This document shows positions 9,424 to 18,741 of a stretch of 64,000 bases of DNA, piece by piece. Origin of the DNA: JBKDZR01 sp047971485 (GTDB taxonomy: Bacteria > Pseudomonadota > Alphaproteobacteria > Rhodobacterales > Rhodobacteraceae); contig JBKDZR010000007.1 in NCBI GenBank assembly GCA_047971485.1, forward strand, positions 1-64,000. The letters run 5' to 3'. The stretch's first letter is position 1, and each line of letters starts with the position of its first letter. The notes beneath the pieces were generated by a model. That model ran no database searches. It was not told where the DNA came from and saw only the letters and a list, made by a program, of their open reading frames with translations. The translations under genes were made by a program, and so were the position numbers.

Positions 9424-11655
9424 ATGGCCCGCGCCCATCCGAATCTCGCTCCCCAAGCCGCGCTGGCCTTCAACGCCGCCAATGCCGCCTGGCGTGAAAA
9501 CCGTCCCGATCACGCGCTGGCCGAGATCGAAAAGGCGGTCGCGGCGGCACCGGATCTGGCCATCGCACAGGTTCTGAAGGCCCGCATCCTGCGCCGCCAG
9601 GGCCATCTGGCCAAGGCACGGCAGGCCTATGAGCTGGCCTTGCGATCCGAACCGGATCACTTCGACGCCCGGCTGGAGCGGGGCAATATCCTGCGCGCAA
9701 CAGGCGATGCACAGGCCGCAGCGGATGATTACCGCGCCGCGATGGCCACTCGTGCCGACGATCCCCGCCCCGCCCTGGCGCTGGCCCGCCTGGAAGAAGA
9801 GCGCGCAGATCCCGGCGCCGGGGACCGGGCGGCCATCGCCTTTCAGAGGGCGCTGGACCGGGCCGCCGCCGGGCCGGAACCACAGAAACGAATTGCCGAA
9901 CTTTACCATGATCTGGCCCGTTTCCGCCTGGAGCGCGCGGACCTGCCACGCACCCTCGAAGCGCTGCGTCAGGCCAAGATGGCCTTACCCCCCGACAGTC
10001 CGACCGAAACGCAAGCCCTCATCGCCCTGGACCGCGCCGAAGTTCTGCTCCGCCTGGGCATGATGGATGAGGGCCAGCAGCAGATGCAGGCCCTTTCGAC
10101 GGCAACAGCCCCTGCGGTTTTGCTGTCCCTCGCGCGGCTGGCCTATCGTTTCAACTTCTGGGAAGAGGCGATCGCGATCCTGCGCCGCAACGCCGATCTG
10201 CACCCCGAAACCCAGCAGGCCTGGCTGGAACTGGCCGAAATGCAAGCCGAAGCCTGGATCCTGGATGACGCGCTGGCCACGCTGGAACGCGCGGAACAGA
10301 TTGGCGATCTGCCCACCGGCATCGGGGAAAACCTGCGCGCCCGTATCGCTAACCGCTTGGGCGATGCCGCCACCGCACGCGCCCTCTATGAACAGCTTGA
10401 GGTCCGCGCCCCCGGCACCTATCGGGCCAGCATCGCCATGAGCCTGCTTTACGCCGATGATCTGCCCCCCGAAACGGTTGCCCAACGCCACCGCGCGCTT
10501 TTCTCCGATCTGGGAACGAACGCACGGGCGCGGGATGCCTTCCCGAACGATCCCGATCCCGACCGCCCCTTGCGCATCGGAATGGTCACCGCCGATCTGC
10601 ACCATCAGCACCCGGTCAACATCTTCCTTCAGCCGCTGCTCGCCCGATGGGATCACGATCGCCTGCCACTGACGATCTATTTCACCGGCACCACCGCCGA
10701 CGACCAGACCCGCCTGGCCCGCAGCCGCGTGTGCGCCTGGCGTGACATCAAGGCTGAGGGCCTGGCCAGTGCGGTTGCAGCCGACCAGATCGACATCCTG
10801 ATCGACCTGTCCGGGCATACGGCGAAATCGGTGATGCCGCTGTTGGCCAACCGCCTTGCCCCCGTTCAGGCCTGTTTTCTGGGCTATCCCGGATCGACCG
10901 GCATGCCCAATATCGACTGGCTGATCGGCGATCCCATCGTCACCCCGCCCGCCCAGGACGGGCTGTGTACGGAACAGGTGATGCGGCTGCCCGAAACGGT
11001 GTTCTGCTACGCCCCGGAAACGGACTATCCACTGCCCGATTTCTCCGCGTTGCGCGACCGGCCACTGACCTTCGGATCGTTCAACAACATTCCCAAGCTG
11101 GGCCCGCGCACGGTCGCCCTGTGGTCGCGGATCCTGAACGCATCCCCCGAGGCCCGGTTGCTGCTGCGCGCGCCAAGCTTCAAGGCACCGGCCGCCATCG
11201 CCCGTTTCCGGGATCTGTTCGCCGCCGAGGGGATTGCCCCCGACCGGCTGATCTTTCGCGGGCCCGTCGCCCTGGATCACATGATGCACGCCTATAGTGA
11301 AATTGACGTGGCCCTGGATCCGGTGGCCTATAATGGCGGGACAACCACCTTGCAGGCGCTGTGGATGGGGGTGCCGGTTCTGACGTTGGCAGGCGGGCAT
11401 TTCGTTTCGCGCATGGGCGCCAGCTTTCTGCCGGCCGCCGGCCTTGACGATTGGGTCGCTGCAACCGAGGATGACTATGTCGCCAAGGCACAGGCCCTGA
11501 CAGCCGACCGAACGGCCCTCATGCACCTGAAATCCGGGCTACGCACCGAATTGCGCCAACGTCCTGCCTGGGATCCGGATCGCTATGCTGCGGATTTCGG
11601 GGATGCTTTGCGGCGCATGTGGCGCGAAACACCCCGGGACAAACCCGCTTCATAA
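9424..11655 (+). CDS. TPR protein with OGT/SPINDLY-type (GT41) glycosyltransferase domain
   Basis: The 743-residue protein has two halves. Residues about 1-370 are helical tetratricopeptide repeats, for example 'ALRSEPDHFDARLERGNIL'. Residues about 385-735 match the catalytic part of O-GlcNAc-transferase/SPINDLY proteins. Key blocks are 'DILIDLSGHT' (about 458-467), 'FLGYPGSTGMPNIDW', 'GSFNNIPKLGP' and the sugar-nucleotide-site block 'DPVAYNGGTTTLQALWMGVP' (about 632-651). Family members transfer GlcNAc, fucose or other sugars from a nucleotide sugar to Ser/Thr (sometimes Asn) of proteins bound by the TPR groove. It is the last gene of the type I secretion operon and faces a giant adhesin gene, so the adhesins are the likely acceptors. 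Donor sugar and acceptor cannot be read from sequence. Confidence 0.88.
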   Translation: MARAHPNLAPQAALAFNAANAAWRENRPDHALAEIEKAVAAAPDLAIAQVLKARILRRQGHLAKARQAYELALRSEPDHFDARLERGNILRATGDAQAAADDYRAAMATRADDPRPALALARLEEERADPGAGDRAAIAFQRALDRAAAGPEPQKRIAELYHDLARFRLERADLPRTLEALRQAKMALPPDSPTETQALIALDRAEVLLRLGMMDEGQQQMQALSTATAPAVLLSLARLAYRFNFWEEAIAILRRNADLHPETQQAWLELAEMQAEAWILDDALATLERAEQIGDLPTGIGENLRARIANRLGDAATARALYEQLEVRAPGTYRASIAMSLLYADDLPPETVAQRHRALFSDLGTNARARDAFPNDPDPDRPLRIGMVTADLHHQHPVNIFLQPLLARWDHDRLPLTIYFTGTTADDQTRLARSRVCAWRDIKAEGLASAVAADQIDILIDLSGHTAKSVMPLLANRLAPVQACFLGYPGSTGMPNIDWLIGDPIVTPPAQDGLCTEQVMRLPETVFCYAPETDYPLPDFSALRDRPLTFGSFNNIPKLGPRTVALWSRILNASPEARLLLRAPSFKAPAAIARFRDLFAAEGIAPDRLIFRGPVALDHMMHAYSEIDVALDPVAYNGGTTTLQALWMGVPVLTLAGGHFVSRMGASFLPAAGLDDWVAATEDDYVAKAQALTADRTALMHLKSGLRTELRQRPAWDPDRYAADFGDALRRMWRETPRDKPAS

Positions 11656-11714
11656 CCCCGGCGGCCGGGCCGTCACTCAGACTGGCCCCGCCCCTGTGCC
11701 CCACCGCACCCCTG
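11656..11714. other. short convergent gap between glycosyltransferase and giant adhesin genes
   Basis: Fifty-nine bases separate the two convergent stop codons. The only structure is a weak GC-rich inverted repeat around 'GGCGGCCGGGCC' (about 11663-11676) without a T-run. It might serve as a bidirectional terminator, but I see no clear signal. Confidence 0.3.
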
Positions 11715-14700
11715 TTACAGGATCACATCCGAAGCAACCAGGTCGGTGGATTTCACCCCTTCCAGGATGACCACGGTATCGGCGTCCAGCTGAATCCGTG
11801 TATCATGACCGCCCGGCCCATCGGGGCTAGTGACCGCCTGAAAAGCGCTGAAATCGGCAAAACTGAAATCTGACACATCCAGTTTGTCGCCTTCCGTCCC
11901 ATCGAAATCGATCACCGTCGTAGTCCCGTCCAGATTACGCAGGGCAAAGATATCCGCCCCGGCCCCACCGGACAACCGATCCGTACCACCGCCGCCATCC
12001 AGCAGATCATCGCCCTGCCCGGCAAAGATCACCTCATTGGCATTGGTCCCGGTCAGCGTATCATCCCCGATGGTCCCCACCAGCATTACCGCATCGGTAA
12101 AGTTGCCGCCGAAAACGACATAACTTTCCCCTGAAGAGCTGCCGTTAGGATCGGCTCTTGGCGCGCCAATAAGCAAGTCATCGAACCCGTCACCGTTCAC
12201 GTCCCCGGCGGAGCTGATCGAACTGGCAGATCGATCATCAACGGTTACGCCATTGATCACAAAGCCGCCTTGCCCGCTGACAACATCCGAAAGCTCCACC
12301 CCCGACATGTCGGTCTTGCCATAGACGACATAGGTGGCGCCTGAATTGGTGCCGTTGGGGTCGGCAAATTCCGTCCCGATGAGAAGGTCATCAAGCCCGT
12401 CGCCGTTAACATCGCCGGCCGAGCTGACCTCAATGCCGGACTGATCCAGCATCGTGACGCCGTTGATCACAAAGCCACCGGTACCAGCCGTGACATCCGA
12501 AAGCTCTATCTTGGTGGTATCGCTCTTGCCAAAAATGACATAACTCGCGCCAGAGCTGGAGCCGTTGGGGTCACTCCGCGGCGCGCCGACGATCAGATCG
12601 TCCAGGCCATCGCCGTTCACATCGCCCGCAGAACTGACCGACGTGCCCGACCGGTCCCAAGCATTGGCGCCGTTGATCACGAATCCGCCCGCAGTCACTT
12701 CAAGCGCCGACAGTTCAACCAGCGCTGCGTCGGTCTTGCCAAAAATGACATAACTGGCACCTTCTTCGCTGGTCCCCCCAAAAGGCACGCCGACGATCAG
12801 ATCATCCAGGCCATCACCATTCACATCCCCCGCGGAACTGACGCTGCGGCCCGCATACTGATAAGCCCCGGCGCCGTTGATCACGAACCCGCCGGTGTCG
12901 GCTGCGATATCAGACAACTCGACCTTGGCCCCTCCGCTTTTGCCGAAAATGACATAGCTGGCACCGGAAGAGGTGCCATTGGTATCCACCCAGGCCGCAC
13001 CAATCAGCAAGTCATCCAATCCGTCGCCGTTCACGTCGCCCGCCGAACTGACACGATGGCCAGACTGGTCACCGGCTGTAACACCGTTGATCACGAAACC
13101 GCCGGGACCAGTGTCGGCCGCGATGGCCGAAAGTGCGACCGCCGAAGTATCGGTCTTACCGAAGACGACATAGCTGGCACCGGACCGGCTACCATGGGGG
13201 TCCGCATCTCGTGCGCCGATCAGCAGATCGGCAAGGCCATCGCCATTCACGTCACCCGCAGAACTGACCGCCAGACCGGCCTTGTCACCGGCCGTAACGC
13301 CGTTGATCACAAAACCGCCGATACCGGTCGTAACGTCCGAAAGCTCTATCTTGGTGGTGTCGCTCTTGCCGAAAACGACATAGCTTGCGCCAGAATAAGT
13401 TCCATTAGGCGCGACACCATAGGCGCCGATGATCAAGTCATCCAGACCGTCGCCGTTTACATCGCCGGCAGAACTGACCGCATACCCCGACAGATCGCCC
13501 GCAGTGATCCCATTGATCACAAAGCCTCCAATACCAGCAGAGACATCCGACAATTCCACCCTGAGGGGGATATCGCGGGTCACACTCGTCTGCACCTCAA
13601 GCCGGGTATGGCCGCTTTGGAAAACTGCGAAGGTTTTACCACCATCGTCGAATTTGCCCATCGGATACCAGCCATCGGTCAGCGTGATGCTATCGCTGGC
13701 ATCACCCAACACCCGCAGGGTGTTCGAGGTATCGGACAGCCGCTGCAACTCGATCCGGTTGAGGATCAGCGCGTTGCCGTGCCCGCCCAGGTCGATCCGT
13801 TCGATCCCGGTCAGGCTGGTATTGTCCAGGGTCGTCAAATCGAGCGTCAGACCCGAACCGTCAAGGCGCAGCGTGTCGACCCCATTCCCACCGTCAATCC
13901 GATCGAACGACAGATCCGAAATGGCCAGCGTGTCATCACCCGCGCCGCCGCGCAGCACATCGGCCCCGCCGTTACCGATCAGAACATCATCGCCAGTGCC
14001 GGCGATCAAGACATCGCGCGCGGCAGTCCCGGTCAGCGTATCGTCGCCGACTGTTCCGACCTGTGTCGCTGCACCAGTGAAGTCGCCCCCCAGAATGACA
14101 TAGCTTACGCCGGAACTGTATCGGCCAAGGATGTTGCCCAAAGGCATTCCGACAATCAGATCATCGAAACCATCGCCATTCACATCCCCTGCGGAGCTGA
14201 CCGAAACACCCAGCTCACCGAGTGCGGTTTGACCATGGATTGCGAACCCTCCGAGACCGGCCTCGATATCCGACAATTCCACTGCGGCGCCAGCCGTCTT
14301 GCCGAAGACCACATAGCTGCTGCCAGACTTATCGCCGTTGGGATCGGCATCCCTTGCACCGATGATCAGATCGTCCAGACCATCGCCATTCACGTCACCG
14401 GCAGAACTGACCGAGATCCCCGATTTGTCGCCAGCTGCCACCCCATGGATCGCGAAGCCCCCGGTGCCGGCCTCGACATCCGACAGTTCCACCGGCGCGT
14501 TCCCCGTCCGTCCAAAGATCACATAGCTGCTGCCCGAGTCATTGCCATGGGGGTCAGCACCCGTTGCGCTGACGATCAGATCGGCCAGACCATCACCATT
14601 CACGTCACCGGCAGAACTGACCGACCAGCCCGAATTGTCACCGACGGCGACACCATTGATCACGAAACCATTACCGGTTCCGTTTTCTATACTCGTAAGG

Positions 14701-17700
14701 CTGACAGATGCAGTGTTGGTTTTCCCGAAGACGACATAACTCGCGCCGGAATAGTTACCGTTGGGATCTGCCCAATGCGCCCCGACGATCAGGTCATCAA
14801 GGCCGTCACCGTTCACGTCACCGGCCGAACTGACCGAACCACCCAACCGATCTTGAAGCTTGGCCCCGGGGATCGCAAAGCCACCGATGCCGGCGTTGAT
14901 ATCCGTCAGGTCCACCGTGGTGTTGTCAGTCTTGCCGAAGACAACGTAACTGGCGCCTGATCCGGTACCATTGGGAGTTGCGTTGCGCGCGCCGATGATC
15001 ACGTCATCCAACCCGTCGCCGTTCACATCCCCGGCAGAGCTGACCGACCACCCCGAAAAATCACCGGCCGCAACACCACGAACCGCAAAACCGCCGGTAC
15101 CGGCCTCAACCGTCGACAGATCTATCGCGACACCGCCGGTTTTCCCGAAAACAACGTAACTGGTACCGGCCGTGCCGTCAGCGTTGCGCACGCCGATGAG
15201 CAGATCGGCCAGACCATCGCCGTTCACATCACCCGCGCCACTGACCGAACGGCCCGAACCGTCACCGGCGGCGATACCATTGATGGCAAAGCCACGGGTG
15301 TCGGCGTTGTTTCTGACCGCCAACAAATCCAACGACCCGCCATCGGTCTTGCCAAAAATGACATAGCCCGTACCGGCATTATTCTGACCATTAGGGTCGG
15401 CATAGGGCGCGCCGATGATCATGTCATCCAGGCCATCACCGTTCACATCCCCGGCCGAACTGACGGCACGACCCAGCTGGTCGCCCGAGAACGCAGCATG
15501 AATCACAAAGCCACCCGCGCCAGCCTCGATCTCTGACAACTCTACCTTGATGGGGATGTTGCGGGTTATGCCCTGCTGCACCTCCAGCCGGGCTTGGCCC
15601 TTGTTGAAAAGCGCAAAGGTCTTACCGTCGTCAACGAACGAGCCCGTCCTATGCCAGGCTGCGGTCAGCGTGATACTGTCGCTCGTGTCACCCAATACAC
15701 GCAGGGTGTTCGAGGTGTCGGACAACCGCTGCAGCTCGATCTGGTCGAGGATAAGGGTGTTGCCGTGCCCGCCTAGGTCGATCCGTTCGATCCCGCTAAG
15801 CCTGGTGTTATCCAGCGTGGTCAGGTCCAGCGTCAGCCCCGAACCGTCAAGGCGCAGCGTATCGGTCCCGGTACCGCCGTCGATCCGGTCGAACGACAGG
15901 TCCGAAATGGCCAGCGTGTCGTCACCCGCGCCACCACGCAGCACATCTGCCCCACCGTTGCCAATCAACACATCATCGCCAGTGCCCGCGATCAGGATAT
16001 CGCGCGCGGCACTGCCGGTCAGCGTGTCGTCGCCAACCGTGCCAACCTGTGTCGCCGCGCCGGTGAAATCACCGCCGAAGATGACATAGCTGATACCCGC
16101 ATCGGGATTGCCATTGGCATCGCCGTAAGGTGCCCCGATGAGCAGATCATCAAAACCGTCACCGTTGACATCGCCCGCCGCGCTGACCGCCCGGCCCGCG
16201 CGATCATCGGTCGTGGCCCCGTGGATCACGAACCCGGAAACACCCGAGGCCAGACTCGACAAATCCACTGCTGCACTGTCGGTTTTCCCAAAAACAACAT
16301 AGCTGGCGCCCGCATTGGACCCGTTCGGATCAGCAAATGGCGCCCCGATGAGCAGATCATCCAGACCGTCGCCATTCACGTCGCCGGCGGAACTGACCGC
16401 ACGACCGGAGCGATCGCCTGTCTCGATGCCGTCGATCACAAAACCGCCCGCACCGGATGTGATATCGGACAGGTCCACGCCTGTCCCATCGGTCTTGCCA
16501 AAGATGACATAACTGGCACCGAACGAACCATTTGCATTTGGCGCCCCGACAATCAGATCGGCTAGACCATCGCCGTTCACATCGCCGGCAGAGCTGACCG
16601 AGAGGCCCAGCTGATCCCCGTTCGACGCACCGGTGATCGCAAAACCGCCCACGCCGGATGTGATGTCGGACAGATCCACGCCTGTCCCATCAGTCTTGCC
16701 AAAAACGACATAGCTGGCGCCGGACGCGCCATTGGATTCGGGTGCCCCGACGATCAGGTCGGCCAAGCCATCGCCGTTCACGTCACCGGCAGCACTGACC
16801 GATCGTCCGAGCCGGTCATTTGCCGCACCCCCATCGACGACAAAACCGCCCACCCCCAGCGCAACATCCGCCAGATCCACGGTTCCGCCACCGGTCTGAC
16901 CAAAGACGATATAGCTGGCCCCGGAATTCGTGTTCGTATGTGGATCGGCCAACGGCGCGCCGACAATCAGATCTCCCAGGCCATCGCCGTTCACATCGCC
17001 AGCCGCACTGACCGCGCGCCCTGATCCATCTCCGGCAGACGCCCCGGTGATCAGCAAACCACCTGTCCCCGAAGCCACATTCGACAGATCGACGGCAGTG
17101 CCGTCGGTCTTGCCGAAAACGACGAAGGTGGATCCGGAATTGGAAAGGCTATTATGTTCCGCAAACGGCGCCCCGACGATCAGATCCGCCAGCCCATCCC
17201 CGTTCAAGTCCCCGGCGGAACTGACCGAGGTGCCCGTTTGATCGCCCCCAAGAATGCCGTTGATCGCGAAACCGCCGGTGCCGGCGGCAATATCCGACAG
17301 ATCTACCGCCGTATCATCCGTTTTGCCAAAGACGACATACCCGCTACCGGCGTCAATCTGGCCATTGGGGGCCGCCCGTGGGGCGCCAATGATCAGGTCA
17401 TTCAACCCATCGCCATTCACGTCGCCCGCCCAGTGGACCGACATCCCCGAGCGGTCATCATTCGTGATCCCGTTGATCACGAAGCCGCCGACACGCCCGC
17501 CGACATCGGACAATTCGATGATCTCATCCGCGCCTGTGATCGTCACCGTAACCATCTGGGATACGCCATCACTGGCCGTGAAGGTGATCGTGTCGCTGAC
17601 CACATCGGATGCGGACAAGGGCCACACCGCTTTCTGATCCAGCGTGTAGGTCCAGGTGCCCCCAACCAGCGTGAAGCTGCCATAGCCGTGATCACCCGGC

Positions 17701-18587
17701 GTCGGCCCGATATCGGCAAGGACCGGCGTGTCACCGGCATCCACATCGCTGACCGAAATCGTCCCGCTGACCGTTACCGGTCCGTCGCCGATATTGCCCT
17801 CGGTCACCGTGCCGGTGACAGTGCCCGTGATAACCGCCGCGTCATTCGTGCCGGTAATCGTCACGCGGACCTCTTGCGACGTGCCGTCACTGGCGGTGAA
17901 GGTGATCGTGTCCAGAACCTGCGCCCCAGCATCAAGCCCCTGCACAGCCGTCTGATCCAGCGTGTAGGTCCAGGTGCCCCCAACCAGCGTGAAGCTGCCA
18001 TAGCCGTGATCACCCGGCGTCGGCCCGATATCGGCAAAGTGCGGAGGATTGCCAGGGGCTTGGCCTGCGATGGCCCCACTGGCCGTGACGGGGGCGTCGC
18101 CGATATCGCCCTCGGTCACCGCACCGGTCAAGATGCTGGTAAAGCCTGACGACTGATCCGGAGTGCCGTCACCGACCCAGTCGTTGCGCGCGCCAAGCCC
18201 GATCATCCCAAGCCCGCCAGCCGCCGCCGCCCCCAACAGGATCCCTGCGGCACCATCCGAGCCTTCACCGGCCGTCGCCATCACATCAGCCAGGGAAGAC
18301 AGGGTATCCTGGGTGATCTGCACCTCACCACCAGGGCTGACCCGGGTATCGACCGCCGCGACCGTGATCCTGGCCCCGTTTTTCAGATACAGCTCAAGCG
18401 TCCCATCCGGCAGAAAACGGGCCTCGGCAACGTTGGCGAGGTCGCTGACATTGACCCAATAGTCAACTGCAGCGGCCGGCCGCGCAACCGATGCAAACAG
18501 CATCACCGCCGGCAGGAATACCCCCCCAATCCGGCCTGTTACCGTCCTTATCGCATATGCGGCGGCGTCAATCCGCTGTCGTGCCAT
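11715..18587 (-). CDS. giant RTX adhesin with VCBS repeats and three seven-bladed FG-GAP beta-propellers
   Basis: The 2290-residue protein has this order. A Sec-like signal covers about 1-40 ('ARPAAAVDYW'), then a BapA-prefix-like domain (about 41-100) and a Gly/Ala-rich stretch (about 112-130). Two VCBS modules follow (about 150-357). Then come three blocks of exactly seven FG-GAP repeats each (about 358-850, 1014-1495 and 1676-2155), 21 in all, each with a 'GDVNGDG'-type calcium loop. The first two blocks are each followed by RTX nonapeptides ('GNGGADVLRGGAGDD') and a linker of about 160 residues. The third is followed by RTX repeats and a C-terminal type I secretion target ('DTVVILEGVKSTDLVASDVIL'). 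It should be exported by the adjacent type I system and fold on calcium outside the cell. Adhesion is the usual role of such proteins; the ligand is unknown. Confidence 0.93.
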   Translation of the reverse strand: MARQRIDAAAYAIRTVTGRIGGVFLPAVMLFASVARPAAAVDYWVNVSDLANVAEARFLPDGTLELYLKNGARITVAAVDTRVSPGGEVQITQDTLSSLADVMATAGEGSDGAAGILLGAAAAGGLGMIGLGARNDWVGDGTPDQSSGFTSILTGAVTEGDIGDAPVTASGAIAGQAPGNPPHFADIGPTPGDHGYGSFTLVGGTWTYTLDQTAVQGLDAGAQVLDTITFTASDGTSQEVRVTITGTNDAAVITGTVTGTVTEGNIGDGPVTVSGTISVSDVDAGDTPVLADIGPTPGDHGYGSFTLVGGTWTYTLDQKAVWPLSASDVVSDTITFTASDGVSQMVTVTITGADEIIELSDVGGRVGGFVINGITNDDRSGMSVHWAGDVNGDGLNDLIIGAPRAAPNGQIDAGSGYVVFGKTDDTAVDLSDIAAGTGGFAINGILGGDQTGTSVSSAGDLNGDGLADLIVGAPFAEHNSLSNSGSTFVVFGKTDGTAVDLSNVASGTGGLLITGASAGDGSGRAVSAAGDVNGDGLGDLIVGAPLADPHTNTNSGASYIVFGQTGGGTVDLADVALGVGGFVVDGGAANDRLGRSVSAAGDVNGDGLADLIVGAPESNGASGASYVVFGKTDGTGVDLSDITSGVGGFAITGASNGDQLGLSVSSAGDVNGDGLADLIVGAPNANGSFGASYVIFGKTDGTGVDLSDITSGAGGFVIDGIETGDRSGRAVSSAGDVNGDGLDDLLIGAPFADPNGSNAGASYVVFGKTDSAAVDLSSLASGVSGFVIHGATTDDRAGRAVSAAGDVNGDGFDDLLIGAPYGDANGNPDAGISYVIFGGDFTGAATQVGTVGDDTLTGSAARDILIAGTGDDVLIGNGGADVLRGGAGDDTLAISDLSFDRIDGGTGTDTLRLDGSGLTLDLTTLDNTRLSGIERIDLGGHGNTLILDQIELQRLSDTSNTLRVLGDTSDSITLTAAWHRTGSFVDDGKTFALFNKGQARLEVQQGITRNIPIKVELSEIEAGAGGFVIHAAFSGDQLGRAVSSAGDVNGDGLDDMIIGAPYADPNGQNNAGTGYVIFGKTDGGSLDLLAVRNNADTRGFAINGIAAGDGSGRSVSGAGDVNGDGLADLLIGVRNADGTAGTSYVVFGKTGGVAIDLSTVEAGTGGFAVRGVAAGDFSGWSVSSAGDVNGDGLDDVIIGARNATPNGTGSGASYVVFGKTDNTTVDLTDINAGIGGFAIPGAKLQDRLGGSVSSAGDVNGDGLDDLIVGAHWADPNGNYSGASYVVFGKTNTASVSLTSIENGTGNGFVINGVAVGDNSGWSVSSAGDVNGDGLADLIVSATGADPHGNDSGSSYVIFGRTGNAPVELSDVEAGTGGFAIHGVAAGDKSGISVSSAGDVNGDGLDDLIIGARDADPNGDKSGSSYVVFGKTAGAAVELSDIEAGLGGFAIHGQTALGELGVSVSSAGDVNGDGFDDLIVGMPLGNILGRYSSGVSYVILGGDFTGAATQVGTVGDDTLTGTAARDVLIAGTGDDVLIGNGGADVLRGGAGDDTLAISDLSFDRIDGGNGVDTLRLDGSGLTLDLTTLDNTSLTGIERIDLGGHGNALILNRIELQRLSDTSNTLRVLGDASDSITLTDGWYPMGKFDDGGKTFAVFQSGHTRLEVQTSVTRDIPLRVELSDVSAGIGGFVINGITAGDLSGYAVSSAGDVNGDGLDDLIIGAYGVAPNGTYSGASYVVFGKSDTTKIELSDVTTGIGGFVINGVTAGDKAGLAVSSAGDVNGDGLADLLIGARDADPHGSRSGASYVVFGKTDTSAVALSAIAADTGPGGFVINGVTAGDQSGHRVSSAGDVNGDGLDDLLIGAAWVDTNGTSSGASYVIFGKSGGAKVELSDIAADTGGFVINGAGAYQYAGRSVSSAGDVNGDGLDDLIVGVPFGGTSEEGASYVIFGKTDAALVELSALEVTAGGFVINGANAWDRSGTSVSSAGDVNGDGLDDLIVGAPRSDPNGSSSGASYVIFGKSDTTKIELSDVTAGTGGFVINGVTMLDQSGIEVSSAGDVNGDGLDDLLIGTEFADPNGTNSGATYVVYGKTDMSGVELSDVVSGQGGFVINGVTVDDRSASSISSAGDVNGDGFDDLLIGAPRADPNGSSSGESYVVFGGNFTDAVMLVGTIGDDTLTGTNANEVIFAGQGDDLLDGGGGTDRLSGGAGADIFALRNLDGTTTVIDFDGTEGDKLDVSDFSFADFSAFQAVTSPDGPGGHDTRIQLDADTVVILEGVKSTDLVASDVIL
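13561..14100 (-). repeat. RTX-plus-linker module, copy 2 (super-repeat of 1986 bp)
   Basis: This block encodes the RTX nonapeptides and linker after the second propeller. It matches 15547-16086 closely, with a constant offset of 1986 bases (662 codons). The shared peptide cores include 'LTGIERIDLGGHGN' and 'LQRLSDTSNTLRVLGD'. The whole unit of seven FG-GAP repeats plus RTX/linker therefore appears to have been duplicated as a block. Confidence 0.8.
15547..16086 (-). repeat. RTX-plus-linker module, copy 1 (super-repeat of 1986 bp)
   Basis: This is the partner of the block at 13561-14100. It lies between the first and second seven-repeat propellers and encodes 'LSGIERIDLGGHGN' and 'LQRLSDTSNTLRVLGD' at matching positions. 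Confidence 0.8.
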
Positions 18588-18644
18588 CGGCCTGCCTCGA
18601 ACACATCGTCACCCAAAATCGCCAAAAGCGTTAGCCCACAGAAA

Positions 18645-18671
18645 ATAATGGCAGATTAATGCCGTCATTAT
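18645..18671. promoter_or_regulatory. inverted repeat upstream of giant adhesin gene
   Basis: An AT-rich dyad, ATAATG ... CATTAT, with an inner GCA/TGC match spans these 27 bases, 58-84 bases upstream of the start codon at 18587. It lies in the only noncoding DNA available for the adhesin promoter, so it may be an operator. The regulator is unknown. Confidence 0.4.
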
Positions 18672-18741
18672 CCCTCAGGAGCGCCCTGCGGGCACTGGCT
18701 TTTTGCGAAAATCTTTAGCTATTTTATGCGATCCGGGCGGC

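Noticed and set aside
9985..11526. Minus-strand open frame of 513 codons opposite the glycosyltransferase
   Set aside because: The product is Gly/Gln/His-rich without domains, as expected for the complementary frame of a GC-rich gene. The plus-strand gene has conserved GT41 motifs.
13056..14960. Plus-strand open frame of 634 codons opposite the second giant gene
   Set aside because: It is the same kind of antisense shadow, repeating with the FG-GAP period; the minus-strand reading has conserved calcium loops throughout.
18223..18260. LapG-type cleavage site in the Gly/Ala-rich stretch of the second giant
   Set aside because: 'GAAG' and 'AAAAGG' are present, but the first giant lacks a matching di-Ala site and no LapD/LapG gene is in the window.
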